DNA of 64,000 nt from AC-32 sp963717725 (GCA_963717725.1 CAVQWS010000004.1:62001-126000); one strand, 5' to 3'. Counted from the stretch's first letter, positions 51,248 to 61,426 are shown. Made by a program: numbers and translations. The notes: generated by a model not told the origin, from the sequence alone.

Positions 51248-52107
51248 GCGAGCACGACCCCGGGGTCGGCGAGGTAGGCGTCGAAGCTGATCCCGGTCAG
51301 CCGCTCGAACGCCTCGACGTAGCGGGCGCGGGTGCCGGCGACCACCTCGTCCGGGAGCTCGGGCCCCGGTGCGGTCTTGTCCCAGCCGAGCGTCTCGCAG
51401 TAATCGCGCACGAACTGCTTGTCGAAGGAAGGCTGGGCGCGGCCGGGCTCGTACTCGTCGGCCGGCCAGAAGCGGGACGAGTCGGGCGTGAAGGCCTCGT
51501 CGCCGAGCACGAGCCGCCCCTCGGGGTCGAGTCCGAATTCGAACTTCGTGTCGGCGATCAGGATCCCGCGCTCCGCCGCGTACTCGGCGGCGAAGCGGTA
51601 GAGGTCGGTCGAGACGCGCTCGACCTCGTCGAAGCGCCCCTGTCCGACCAGCTCGGCGGCGCGCTCGCGGTCGATGTTCTCGTCGTGCCCTTCCTGTGCC
51701 TTGGTCGACGGGGTGAAGATCGGCTCCGGCAGCTTGTCCGAGTCGCGCAGCCCTTCCTCGAGGACATGCCCGCAGACCGAGCCGGTCGCCTGGTAGTCCT
51801 TCCAGCCGGAGCCCGTCAGGTAGCCGCGCACGACGCATTCGAGTGGCAGCATCTCGAGCTTGCGGCACTCGGTCGAGCGGCCGTCGGGCCGCAGCGCGAG
51901 CAGGTGGTTGGGCACGAGGTCGCGCGTGCGTGTGAACCAGTAGGCCGAGAGACCGGTGAGCACGCGCCCCTTGTCCGGGATCTCGGTCGTCAGGACGACG
52001 TCGAAGGTCGAGATCCGGTCGCTGGCGACGAGCAAGAGGCGATCGTCGTCGAGCTCGTACAGCTCTCTGACCTTGCCGCTCCCGACGTGCGTGGCCGCTT
52101 CAGGCAT
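51244..52107 (-). CDS. purC: SAICAR synthase
   Basis: 287 residues. HVGSGKVRELYELDDDRLLLV (G-K-V-R-D/E-x-Y), ISTFDVVLTTEIPDKGRVLT, LECVVRGYLTGSGWKDY and DTKFEFGLDPEGRLVLGDEAFTPDSSRFW are the family signatures. It joins aspartate to CAIR using ATP. Length as in the long (eukaryote-like) PurC group. AAAGGAGG lies upstream of ATG 52107, which overlaps the end of purB by 8 nt. Confidence 0.95.
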   Translation of the reverse strand: MPEAATHVGSGKVRELYELDDDRLLLVASDRISTFDVVLTTEIPDKGRVLTGLSAYWFTRTRDLVPNHLLALRPDGRSTECRKLEMLPLECVVRGYLTGSGWKDYQATGSVCGHVLEEGLRDSDKLPEPIFTPSTKAQEGHDENIDRERAAELVGQGRFDEVERVSTDLYRFAAEYAAERGILIADTKFEFGLDPEGRLVLGDEAFTPDSSRFWPADEYEPGRAQPSFDKQFVRDYCETLGWDKTAPGPELPDEVVAGTRARYVEAFERLTGISFDAYLADPGVVLA

Positions 52108-53416
52108 GAACCGCGTCCTCCTTTCGGGCGAGCTCGCCCAGCCGCTCGAAGACGGCGTCGACGTGACGTGTGTACCAGCCGAGGTCGAAGATCGCGTCGA
52201 GGTCGACCCGGCTGGCGATCTCCTCGTCCGCGCGCACGAGCTCGCGGAAGTCCTGCTCCTCCTCGTGCGCCCTCAGCGCATGCCGCTGGACGAGCCGGTA
52301 GGCGTCGCCGCGGGCGAGCCCCGACTCGACGAGCGCGAGCAGAAGCCGCTGACTGAAGAAGAGGCCGTGGCCTGCCTCCAGGTTGCGCCGCATCCGCTCC
52401 GGCCTGACGTCGAGCCCTTCGATGAGCCAGGCGAACCGCTCGAGCATGTAGTCGAGCGCGAGGAACGAGTCCGGGATCACCACCCGCTCGGCCGAGGAGT
52501 GCGAGATGTCGCGCTCATGCCAGAGGGCGACGTTCTCGAGCCCGACGAGCGCGTTCGCGCGAACCACGCGGGCGAGGCCGCAGATGCGCTCGGCCACGAC
52601 CGGGTTCCGCTTGTGTGGCATCGCCGACGAGCCCTTCTGACCCTTGCCGAACGGCTCGGCGACCTCGGCCACCTCGGTGCGCGCCAGGTGGCGGATCTCA
52701 AGCGCGAACTTCTCGAGGCTTGCCGCCACCAACGCGAGCGCGGCGAGCAGCTCGGCGTGCCGGTCCCGCTGGACGATCTGCGTCGAGACCGGGTCCGGCT
52801 CCAGCCCGAGGCGCTCGCACGCGAGCCGCTCCAGCTCCGGGTCGGTCGCGGCATAGGTGCCGACCGCGCCCGAGAGCTTGCCGACCCGCATCGTCTCGAG
52901 CGCCCTTGTCAGCCGACCGCGCGCGCGGTCGAGCTCGAAGACCCAACCGGCGAGCTTGAGGCCGAAGGTCGTGGGCTCGGCGTGGACGCCGTGCGTCCGC
53001 CCGATGCAGATGTCGTCGCGGTGACGCTGCGCCTGCTCGACGACCGCGTCCTGGGCCCGGTCGAGCCCCGCGAGCAGGAGCTCGCCGGCTGCGCGCACCT
53101 GGAGCGAGAGGCCCGTGTCGACGACGTCGGAGGAGGTCAGCCCGTGATGAATCCAGCGCCCGTTCGGGCCGATCTCCGCCGCGACTGCGTCCACGAACGC
53201 GGCCAGGTCGTGCTGCGTCTCGCGCTCGAGCTCGGCGACGCGTTCGGGGCTGGGCGGCGTTGCGCGCTCCCGGATCTCCGCGACTGCGTCCGCGGGAACG
53301 GCACCGAGCTCGGCCCAGCCCTCGAGGGCGGCGAGCTCGACGTCCAGCCAGCGCGCGAGCTTGCTCTCCTCCGACCAGACCCCGGCCATCTCGGGTCGGG
53401 AGTAGCGCGCGATCAC
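52100..53416 (-). CDS. purB: Adenylosuccinate lyase
   Basis: 438 residues. HHGLTSSDVVDTGLSLQV holds the catalytic His-Thr-Ser region, GAVGTYAATDPELE the second conserved block, and SSAMPHKRNPVVAERICGLA the signature loop of the fumarase/aspartase family. It acts twice: SAICAR to AICAR and adenylosuccinate to AMP. GTG start with TAGACT 7 nt upstream, the same box as purM and purL. First gene of the purB-C-S-Q unit. Confidence 0.95.
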   Translation of the reverse strand: MIARYSRPEMAGVWSEESKLARWLDVELAALEGWAELGAVPADAVAEIRERATPPSPERVAELERETQHDLAAFVDAVAAEIGPNGRWIHHGLTSSDVVDTGLSLQVRAAGELLLAGLDRAQDAVVEQAQRHRDDICIGRTHGVHAEPTTFGLKLAGWVFELDRARGRLTRALETMRVGKLSGAVGTYAATDPELERLACERLGLEPDPVSTQIVQRDRHAELLAALALVAASLEKFALEIRHLARTEVAEVAEPFGKGQKGSSAMPHKRNPVVAERICGLARVVRANALVGLENVALWHERDISHSSAERVVIPDSFLALDYMLERFAWLIEGLDVRPERMRRNLEAGHGLFFSQRLLLALVESGLARGDAYRLVQRHALRAHEEEQDFRELVRADEEIASRVDLDAIFDLGWYTRHVDAVFERLGELARKEDAVHA

Positions 53417-53423
53417 CGGCTGG

Positions 53424-53429
53424 AGTCTA
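53424..53429 (-). promoter_or_regulatory. -10 box TAGACT before purB
   Basis: TAGACT with 7 nt to the GTG of purB. The 181-nt gap 53417-53597 to purE holds nothing else I can support. Confidence 0.5.
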
Positions 53430-53597
53430 GAGCCCGGGCAGGAAGACGTCCGGGGGAGAAACCGTCACACCTCCGGCACATCCCCGTCACACACCCGCGC
53501 GCATTTCTCAGGCATCCTCGAGATCCCCGGGTGGGTGGGGGTTAGGGATGGGTCCCGCCACTCCGCGTGGTCCGGGCCGGCCGGCGCCGGGATCGGC

Positions 53598-54014
53598 TCA
53601 GCTGTCGAGGATGCGGGCCGCGAGGGCGGCGGCGTTCTTCGCGTTGTCCACGCCGACCGCGGCGACGGGCACGCCGGGTGGCATCTGCACGATCGAGAGC
53701 AGCGCGTCGAGCCCGTCCAGCACGCTCAGCCGCGAGCGCAAGGGCACGCCGATCACCGGCAGGTCGGTGTGGGCGGCGACCGCGCCGGGCAGCGCCGCCG
53801 CCAGGCCGGCGCCGGCGATTAGCACCCGGATCCCACGGTCACGCGCCGTCTGCGCGTATTCGGCGACGGCATCCGGGTTGCGGTGTGCCGAACGAACTTC
53901 GAACTCATAGGAGATTCCCCGCGCGTCGAGCTCGTCGAGTGCGGGCTGCATTGCCTCGCGGTCCGACTCGGAGCCGACCAGCAGGCCGACGAGCGGGCCG
54001 TCAGCCGCGGACAT
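53598..54014 (-). CDS. purE: N5-CAIR mutase, PurE
   Basis: 138 residues. VGLLVGSESDREAMQPALDE binds the phosphate, FEVRSAHRNPDAV carries the conserved SAHR His, and GAGLAAALPGAVAAHTDLPVIGVP is the core. Many family members have AAHLPG in that core; here it is AAALPG. Converts N5-CAIR to CAIR (class I, needing PurK) or uses CO2 directly (class II); purK is not in this window. The frame is open upstream; ATG 54014 lies within the last 14 nt of purD. Confidence 0.9.
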   Translation of the reverse strand: MSAADGPLVGLLVGSESDREAMQPALDELDARGISYEFEVRSAHRNPDAVAEYAQTARDRGIRVLIAGAGLAAALPGAVAAHTDLPVIGVPLRSRLSVLDGLDALLSIVQMPPGVPVAAVGVDNAKNAAALAARILDS

Positions 54015-55224
54015 GACCCTCGGCCGCGGTGAGCGCGATGTCGCGTCGGTAGCGCATCCCGGCGAACGAGATCCGGCTTGCCGCCTCGTAGGCGCGCGTC
54101 CGCGCAGCGCCAACGTCGTCGCCGGCCGCCGTCACCGCGAGCACCCGACCGCCGTTCGTCACGAGCCGCGCGCCCTGGCGCGCGGTGCCCGCGTGGAAGA
54201 CGAGCGCGCCCGTCGCCTCGGCATCCTCGACGCCGTCGATCGGCGTGCCGCTGTCGCTCCGCGCCGGATAGTCGCCGCCTGCCAGCACCACCGTGACGGC
54301 CGCGCCCTCGCCGAAGGAGATATCGCCTGCGAGCTTGCCGGTTGCCGCGCCCATGAGCAGTGGGAGGAGGTCGCCCTCGATACGCGGCAGGATCGCCTGC
54401 GTCTCCGGGTCGCCGAAGCGGCAGTTGAACTCGAGCACCCGCGGGCCGTTCTCGGTCAGCATCAGCCCCGCGTAGAGCAGGCCCGTGAATGGCGCGTCCC
54501 GCCGCGCCAGCTCGGCGAGCACCGGCCGGTGAACGGTCTCCAGCAGCTCCTCGACCTCGGGCTCGCCGAGGCCGGGCACCGGCGAGTACGCGCCCATGCC
54601 GCCGGTGTTCGGGCCGGTGTCACGCTCGCCGATCCGCTTGAAGTCCTGCGCGGGAGCGAGGGCCACCGCGTGCTCGCCATCGCTGAGCGCGAACAGCGAG
54701 ACCTCCTCTCCCTCGAGCAGCTCCTCGATCATCAGATCGCCGCCGAGCTCGGACGCGGCGCGCAGGCCGGCGTCGAGCTCGTCCTGCGTCTGGCAGACGA
54801 AGACGCCCTTTCCTGCTGCTAGGCCGTCCACCTTGACCACACAGGGCGGTCGCGCGACGGCGAGACGCTGGGCGGTTGGCACGCCGGCGGCCTCGAGCAC
54901 ATCCTTGGCGAACCCTTTCGAGCCCTCGATCCGCGCCGCCGCCTTCGTCGGGCCGAACGTGGCGACCCCGCCGCGACGGAGGGTGTCCACGAGCCCGACG
55001 ACGAGCGGAGCCTCCGGGCCCACCACGACCAGGTCGATGCCGAGCTCGCGACAGAGCGAGAGCAGCCCCTCGCCGTCCTCCGCGCGCACCGGATGGCACT
55101 GCCCCAGGCCGGCGATACCGGGATTGCCAGGCGCGGCGTGCAGCTCGTCGAGCTCGGGGCTCGCGGAGAGCTTCCACGCGAGCGCGTGCTCGCGGCCGCC
55201 CGACCCGACGATCAGGACCTTCAC
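54001..55224 (-). CDS. purD: Phosphoribosylamine-glycine ligase (GAR synthetase)
   Basis: 407 residues. VKVLIVGSGGREHALAWKLS is the N-domain, DLVVVGPEAPLVVGLVDTLR follows. The ATP-grasp has PPCVVKVDGLAAGKGVFVCQ and VLEFNCRFGDPETQAILP. Second step of the pathway. GTG 55224 chosen from the family start; the frame runs further up. TACACT lies 8 nt upstream. Cotranscribed with purE and divergent from the methyltransferase at 55385. Confidence 0.95.
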   Translation of the reverse strand: MKVLIVGSGGREHALAWKLSASPELDELHAAPGNPGIAGLGQCHPVRAEDGEGLLSLCRELGIDLVVVGPEAPLVVGLVDTLRRGGVATFGPTKAAARIEGSKGFAKDVLEAAGVPTAQRLAVARPPCVVKVDGLAAGKGVFVCQTQDELDAGLRAASELGGDLMIEELLEGEEVSLFALSDGEHAVALAPAQDFKRIGERDTGPNTGGMGAYSPVPGLGEPEVEELLETVHRPVLAELARRDAPFTGLLYAGLMLTENGPRVLEFNCRFGDPETQAILPRIEGDLLPLLMGAATGKLAGDISFGEGAAVTVVLAGGDYPARSDSGTPIDGVEDAEATGALVFHAGTARQGARLVTNGGRVLAVTAAGDDVGAARTRAYEAASRISFAGMRYRRDIALTAAEGHVRG

Positions 55225-55384
55225 GGCGGCGGAGTGTACTGCCGGCGTCGGCGCCGCCACGTTCACCTCGCCGGGTACAAGGTTCGCCCGGCCTCCTCCC
55301 CAAGGCGAGCGTATCGGCGGCCGGCGCGCGTGTCTCTGACGGACCGTGACGAGTGTGTAACGAGCGGCGGATACGCTCCGGCGC

Positions 55385-56146
55385 GTGAGCTTCGACGTCA
55401 CGGGTGACGCGTACGACCGTTTCATGGGCCGCTACTCGCGCGAGCTGGCGCCGGCGTTCGCCGATTTCGCGGGGGTGGAGACCGGGCAACGCATCGTCGA
55501 CGTCGGCTGCGGCTCCGGCGTCCTGACCGAAGAGCTCGCCCGCCGCGTCGGCGCCGACCACGTTGCGGGCGCCGACCCCTCGCCGCTGCTGGACGCGTGC
55601 GCCGAGCGGGTGCCGGGCGCCGACCTGAAGCGCGCAGCCGCCGAGGATTTGCCGTGGCCGGACGACTCGTTCGACGCGGCGCTCGCGCAGCTCGTCGTCC
55701 ACTTCATGAACGACCCCGAAGCAGGGATTGCCGAGATGGCCCGCGTCACGCACCCGGGCGGTGTCGTCGCGGCCTCTACCTGGGATTTCTCGGGCGGGAT
55801 GAAGCTCCTCGGCACCTACTGGGAGTCGGCGAAGGCGCTCGAGCCCGGAGCCGAGAGCGAGTCGAGCGCTTTCGACGAGGCTCGGCTGGACGCGCTGTGG
55901 CGCCAGGCCGGACTCGGCGACGTCGTGGTCGATGCGCTCGTCGTCTCCACCCGGTACGAGGACTTCGACGAGCTCTGGGACACGTTCCTGCTCGGCGTCG
56001 GCCCCGCCGGCCAGCACCTGGCCGCGCAGCCGCCCGAACGGCAGTCGGCGATCCGCGCCGAGTACTTCTCGCGCCTGGGCGAGCCGGCCGGCCCCTTCGA
56101 GCTCAACGCTCGCGCCTGGGCCGTCCGTGGGCGCGTCCCGGACTAG
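55385..56146 (+). CDS. Class I SAM-dependent methyltransferase (UbiE-like)
   Basis: 253 residues. GQRIVDVGCGSGVLTEELAR is SAM motif I (VGCGSG), GADPSPLLDACAERVPG motif II, and AEDLPWPDDSFDAALAQLVV motifs post-II/III. The family includes quinone and small-molecule C/O-methyltransferases; the substrate is unknown. TACGCT lies 7 nt before the GTG. Its end overlaps purA by 4 nt. Confidence 0.85.
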   Translation: MSFDVTGDAYDRFMGRYSRELAPAFADFAGVETGQRIVDVGCGSGVLTEELARRVGADHVAGADPSPLLDACAERVPGADLKRAAAEDLPWPDDSFDAALAQLVVHFMNDPEAGIAEMARVTHPGGVVAASTWDFSGGMKLLGTYWESAKALEPGAESESSAFDEARLDALWRQAGLGDVVVDALVVSTRYEDFDELWDTFLLGVGPAGQHLAAQPPERQSAIRAEYFSRLGEPAGPFELNARAWAVRGRVPD

Positions 56147-57442
56147 GGCCGGGCGAGCGCCTCGACCGTGCCGGGTGCGAGCACGCGCTCCCGCTCGGCG
56201 CCGGTGCCGATCAGCGAGACCGGCACCTCGAGCTCGCGCTCGACGAACGTGACGTAGTCGCGCGCTTTCGCTGGGAGCGCGTCGAGCTCGGTCACCTCGT
56301 CGAGCGGCTCCTCCCAGCCCGGCAGCGTCTCGAAGACCGGCCGGCAGTGGTGGAAGTCGCTCTGGTGCGCCGGGAAGTCGGAGGTCTCCGTGCCGTCTCG
56401 CAGCGCGGTAGCGCACGCAGACCGGCAGCTCGGCGAACGAGGAAAGCACGTCGAGCTTCGTCAACGCGAGCGAGGTGATCCCGTTCAGGCGCACCGCGTA
56501 GCGCAGGGCGACCAGGTCGAGCCAGCCGCAGCGACGCTGGCGGCCGGTCGTCGTGCCGAACTCGGCGCCCAGGTCGCGCACGCGTTCCTGGTCGGCGCCT
56601 TCGATCTCGGTCGGGAAGGGCCCCTCGCCGACGCGGGTCACGTACGCCTTGGCGACGCCGATGATCGCGTCGATCCGGTTCGGGCCGATCCCGACGCCGA
56701 CGGCGGCCGCGCCGGCGACGGTGCCCGACGAGGTCACGAACGGATAGGTGCCGTGGTCGAGGTCGAGCAGCGTTCCCTGGGCGCCTTCGAGGAGGACGAA
56801 GCGCCCCTCGCGCAACGCGCGGTCGACGAGCAGGGAGGTGTCGGCGACGTAGGGCCGCAGCCGCTGCGCGAAGACCTCGTAGCGCGCCGCCAGCTCCTCC
56901 AGCTCGAGCGGCTCGGCGCCGTAGACGCGCTCGAGCCAGACGTTCTTCTCGGCGAGCGCGACCTCGATCTTCTGGCGCAGGATCTTCGGCTCGAGCAGGT
57001 CCTGGACTCGGATCCCGAGCCGCGCCGCCTTGTCCGCGTAGGCCGGGCCGATCCCGCGCTTGGTCGTGCCGATCTGCAGCTCGCCGAGCCGCCGCTCGCT
57101 GCCCTGGTCGATCGCCACATGCCAGGGCATGATCAGGTGCGCCTCGCCAGAGACGCGCACGCAGCCGGTCGAGATCCCGCGCGCCTCGAGCTCGTCCAGC
57201 TCCGCCACGAACACTTCCGGGTCGATCACGCAACCGGCGCCGAGGATGCACTCCTTGCCGTGAAGGATCCCCGACGGCATGTGGTGGAACTTGTACTTCT
57301 CGCCCTCGGCGACGATCGTGTGCCCGGCGTTCGGCCCGCCCTGGTAGCGGCAGACGAGGTCGGAGTGCTGGGCCAGCAGGTCGACGATCTTGCCCTTCCC
57401 CTCGTCGCCCCACTGGGCGCCAACGATGACGGTTGCCGGCAC
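56143..57442 (-). pseudogene. purA: Adenylosuccinate synthetase, frameshifted near the 3' end
   Basis: From GTG 57442 the frame gives a normal PurA: VIVGAQWGDEGKGKIVDLLA, GGPNAGHTI, GTTKRGIGPAYADKAAR, QGTLLDLDHGTYPFVTSS, ALTKLDVLSSFAELPVCVRY. Near 56400-56412 it leaves frame. The expected end (LRDGTETSDFPAHQSDFHHC then later GTVEALARP) is found one frame off, stopping at TAG 56143. One extra base in CGCGCTGCGA explains it. PurA is normally essential for AMP synthesis, so an assembly error is much likelier than a dead gene. About 430 residues if repaired. Confidence 0.88.
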
Positions 57443-57812
57443 GCGCCGGAGTGTGCCTGATGTAGTCGGCTGTTAGGACCCCACCGGCGCCGCCGCCTCT
57501 ACTTCGGACGTGTTTTCCAATTGTTTCGGAGAGTCAGGGCCGCTTGGAGTACGGCGATTGCTCTCCGGACGGCGAGAAGGACGATCAATACGACCGCGGT
57601 CCAGACAACCACCTTCGCGGCGATCCCGGAGAGGGACGCAAGCCTGATGAGCGCTTCCACGGGTAGGTACTTCGGCTAGAGGACTCCACTTCGCGTTGAA
57701 GTATCGCCGCCGTCTTGGCTGATTCAGTTCGGGCTTGTGCAATCGAACCGTCCGGACCGACGTGCTAGTGCTTAGGCGCCAAATGCCTTCTTGACAAGCC
57801 CTGGGTCAGCGC
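57443..57812. other. Less GC-rich intergenic stretch between purA and the zinc-ribbon-like gene
   Basis: About 370 nt with visibly more A/T than its surroundings. Apart from the small candidate ORF at 57499-57660, I see no gene, tRNA or strong repeat. The shift in composition could mean a recent insertion or a regulatory/RNA region. Confidence 0.4.
57499..57660 (-). CDS. Candidate 53-residue single-pass membrane protein
   Basis: A short frame from GTG 57660 to TAG 57499: VEALIRLASLSGIAAKVVVW, then a hydrophobic run TAVVLIVLLAV and a basic tail with NNWKTRPK. The clean amphipathic-hydrophobic-basic order looks like a small membrane protein, but no Shine-Dalgarno is visible. A longer overlapping frame in the same place looks non-coding. 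Confidence 0.3.
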   Translation of the reverse strand: MEALIRLASLSGIAAKVVVWTAVVLIVLLAVRRAIAVLQAALTLRNNWKTRPK

Positions 57813-58042
57813 CTACCAGAGTGGCGACGTCGGCTCGGCGTGCACGGCCGAGCCGGCGCGGATCACCCGGATCCGGTGGCCGCGGGGGCACTCGGTCCAG
57901 CCGAGGTCATGCTCGAGCCGGAGCAACCCTTGTGCCGTGTGGCCGACGTGTTCGCCGCGCTGGTCGAGCTCCTCGCAGGCCTGGCAGACCACCGTGAACG
58001 CGGTCGCGCGCGCCAGCAGGACGACCGTTTGCTCGAACGTGG

Positions 58043-58046
<4 letters not shown>
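57813..58046 (-). CDS. Small zinc-ribbon-like protein
   Basis: 77 residues from GTG 58046: VTTFEQTVVLLARATAFTVV then CQACEEL and, 30 residues later, TECPRGHRIRVIRAG. C-x2-C plus C-x3-H may bind zinc. GTG 58046 overlaps the dnaB stop (GTGA), so it is cotranscribed and coupled. Function unknown. Confidence 0.6.
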
Positions 58047-59395
<1,349 letters not shown>

Positions 59396-59494
59396 CGGGC
59401 TACCCAACCACGGCGGGCACGGTCGTGGAAGGTCTGGACGACGCCCTTTTCGACAGGGGGTGGAGTGTCCCGCGTGGGCGGTTTGCAGGCATAA

Positions 59495-59597
59495 GGGAAC
59501 ACAGGTTCCCACGAACACCGGACAACGCCTGTGGGCGAAATCTCCGCTCGGAGCGGGAAGTTCGTGCCGAATTCCACAGGCGTAGGCTCGCCTGTGG
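59495..59597. terminator. Hairpin cluster between rplI and dnaB
   Basis: CCACAGGCG (59574-59582) pairs with CGCCTGTGG (59589-59597), a perfect 9-bp stem with a 6-nt loop, 20 nt after the rplI stop: a likely terminator or processing stem on the minus strand. Further down are CTCCG/CGGAG (59542-59553) and GGGAAC/GTTCCC (59495-59510). CCTGTG or CACAGG recurs at least five times between 59495 and 59612, which could matter beyond termination. Confidence 0.6.
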
Positions 59598-59616
59598 AGA
59601 AGCCTGTGCGCTTCTG

Positions 59617-60312
59617 TTACGAGTCGGGCTGCTCGGAGTCGCCCGGAAGCTCGTCCGCGGCGTACGCGGCCCGGTCGAACGCGTCGTCCGGAACCTCTTC
59701 GGCCACGGCCTCGGCGTCGGGCTCGAGCTCGTCCTCGGCGATCACGGTCTCGATCACGGCCTCGGCTTCGGCGTGCTCGGCCTCCGCCTCGGCAGCCGCC
59801 GCCGCCTCGGCCTCGGCCTCCGCCGCGGCGATCGCGTCAAGCTCCTCCTGCGGCGGCAGCTCGCCGCCCTCGGGGTGGACCGCGACGCGCAGCGTGGCCG
59901 TCGCGTCGCCGAACAGCTCGACCGGGATCTGGTAGCGGCCGATGCGCTTGATCGACTCCGGCAGGTCGAGCTTGCGCCGGTCGATCCGCACCTTCTGCGT
60001 CTCCCAGACGCGCTCGGCGATGTCGGTCGCGGTGACCGAGCCGAAGAGCGTGCCGGTCTCGCCGGCCGGAGCGTCGAAGCGGATCTCGGCGCCCTCGAGC
60101 TTCTGCGCGATCTCCTGTGCCTGCTCGAAGCTCTGCGCCTCGTGGCGCGCGCGCTTCTCCTCGTGCTTGCGCAGCTCGGCGACCTTGGCGGGCGTGGCCG
60201 CCTCGGCGAGCTTGCGCGGCAGCAGGTAATTGCGCGCGAAGCCCTGCGCGACGTCGACCACCTCGCCGCGGAGGCCGACCTTCTCGACGTCTTGCCTGAG
60301 GATGACTTCCAT
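59617..60312 (-). CDS. rplI: Ribosomal protein L9 with long acidic C-terminal tail
   Basis: 231 residues. The first 150 are L9: MEVILRQDVEKVGLRGEVVD, VAQGFARNYLLPRKLAEAAT, a central helix KRARHEAQSFEQAQEIAQKL, and the C-domain LFGSVTATDIAE then VAVHPEGGELPP. Residues about 155-231 are an Ala/Glu-rich acidic tail (AAAEAEAEAAAAAEAEAEHA region) that usual L9 (about 150 residues) lacks. L9 binds 23S rRNA and limits frameshifting. Last gene of the rpsF operon, directly abutting rpsR. Confidence 0.93.
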   Translation of the reverse strand: MEVILRQDVEKVGLRGEVVDVAQGFARNYLLPRKLAEAATPAKVAELRKHEEKRARHEAQSFEQAQEIAQKLEGAEIRFDAPAGETGTLFGSVTATDIAERVWETQKVRIDRRKLDLPESIKRIGRYQIPVELFGDATATLRVAVHPEGGELPPQEELDAIAAAEAEAEAAAAAEAEAEHAEAEAVIETVIAEDELEPDAEAVAEEVPDDAFDRAAYAADELPGDSEQPDS

Positions 60313-60576
60313 CTACCCGCTCGAGTAGGGGAGGAGCGCCATCTCGCGGGCCCGCTTGACCGCCAGCGCGACCTGCCGCTGGTGGCGGCGGCACGCGCCG
60401 GTGATGCGGCGGGAGCGGATCTTGCCCTTCTCGGAGACGTAGCGCCGGAGCTGGTTGATGTTCTTGTAGTCCACCTCGGTCACCTTCTCGCGGCAGAAGT
60501 AGCAGTTGCGCTTGCGGATCGGGCCGCCGGGGGCGGGCCGGCCCTTGCGCTGCTGTCCCTGTTCTCGCTGCGGCAT
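60313..60576 (-). CDS. rpsR: Ribosomal protein S18
   Basis: 87 residues. RKRNCYFCREKVTEVDYKNI with CYFC, and RSRRITGACRRHQRQVALAV with a further Cys, give a zinc-binding (C+) S18. ATG 60576 overlaps the ssb stop (TGATG); the longer upstream frame is a shadow. Binds 16S rRNA together with S6, encoded in the same operon. Confidence 0.95.
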   Translation of the reverse strand: MPQREQGQQRKGRPAPGGPIRKRNCYFCREKVTEVDYKNINQLRRYVSEKGKIRSRRITGACRRHQRQVALAVKRAREMALLPYSSG

Positions 60577-61019
60577 CAGAAGGGGATGTCGTCGTCGGCA
60601 GCCTGGCTGCCGAAGTCGGCGTTCTCGGTCTGCGCGCCGCTCGGGACGAACTGCGGCTGGCCGCCGCCTCCGCCCTCGCCGTCCTGGCGTGAGCCGAGAA
60701 ACTGGACGCTGTCGGCGATGATCTCGACCGCCTGGCGCTTGGTGCCGTCCTGGGCGTCCCACTCACGCCAGTCGAGCCGGCCGTCGACCGCGACCGGGCG
60801 GCCCTTGGCGAGGTACTGCGCGCAGCTCTCGCCCTGGTTCCCCCAGACGGTGACGTCGAAGTAGTTCGGCTTGTCGCCCCACTCGCCGGTCTGGCCGTCC
60901 TTCTGCCGCGTGTTCACGGCGAGGCGCAACTTACAGACCGCGGTGCCGCTCGGCGTGTGCCGCAGCTCGGGGTCCTTCGTCAGGTTTCCGACCAGGACGA
61001 CACGGTTGATGTTCGCCAT
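60576..61019 (-). CDS. ssb: Single-stranded DNA-binding protein
   Basis: 147 residues. The OB fold starts MANINRVVLVGNLTKDPELRHTP, then KLRLAVNTRQ, FDVTVWGNQGESCAQYLAKG and VAVDGRLDWREW. A Gly-rich linker leads to the acidic tip DDDIPF, the docking site for replication and repair proteins. Directly couples to rpsF (shares base 61019). Confidence 0.95.
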   Translation of the reverse strand: MANINRVVLVGNLTKDPELRHTPSGTAVCKLRLAVNTRQKDGQTGEWGDKPNYFDVTVWGNQGESCAQYLAKGRPVAVDGRLDWREWDAQDGTKRQAVEIIADSVQFLGSRQDGEGGGGGQPQFVPSGAQTENADFGSQAADDDIPF

Positions 61020-61426
61020 TACTCGTTCTCCTCTCCGGCGCTCTCTCCGGCGCTGCTCTCGGTCTCTGCATCCTGCCGGGTCGCGGCCGCCACCGCTACC
61101 GGCTCTTCGGGCGTCGGCTCGGGCGGCCGGGCCGTGCTGCCCACGACGCGGCGCACGGCGAGGTGGCGCATGACGCCGTCGGTGATCTTGAGCACGCGCG
61201 AGATCTCCTCGAGCGTGGCCGGCTCGGCCGCGAAGGTCAGCAGGTGGTAGGTCCCCTCCTTCTTGTGGTCGATCTCGTACTCGAGCCGGCGCCGGCCCCA
61301 GGGCTCGTCGGCGTCGAACACACCGCCGTCCTTTTCGATCGCCTCACGCGCGCGCGTGACGATCTCCGTCTGCCGCTCTTCCGGCAGCTCGGGATCGAGC
61401 ATGAGCAAGATTTCGTAGTCGGTCAC
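61019..61426 (-). CDS. rpsF: Ribosomal protein S6
   Basis: 135 residues. YEILLMLDPELPEERQTEIV, GGVFDADEPWGRRRLEYEID and KKEGTYHLLTFAAEPATLEEIS match S6. An acidic/Ala-Thr tail of about 35 residues (from STARPPEPTPEE) follows, longer than minimal S6. GTG 61426 is the start, with GGGAG upstream. First gene of rpsF-ssb-rpsR-rplI. Confidence 0.93.
   Translation of the reverse strand: MTDYEILLMLDPELPEERQTEIVTRAREAIEKDGGVFDADEPWGRRRLEYEIDHKKEGTYHLLTFAAEPATLEEISRVLKITDGVMRHLAVRRVVGSTARPPEPTPEEPVAVAAATRQDAETESSAGESAGEENE

Noticed and set aside
57473..57742. 89-residue minus-strand ORF between purA and the zinc-ribbon-like gene
   Set aside because: Arg/Pro-rich composition without any domain; the overlapping 53-codon frame is more protein-like.
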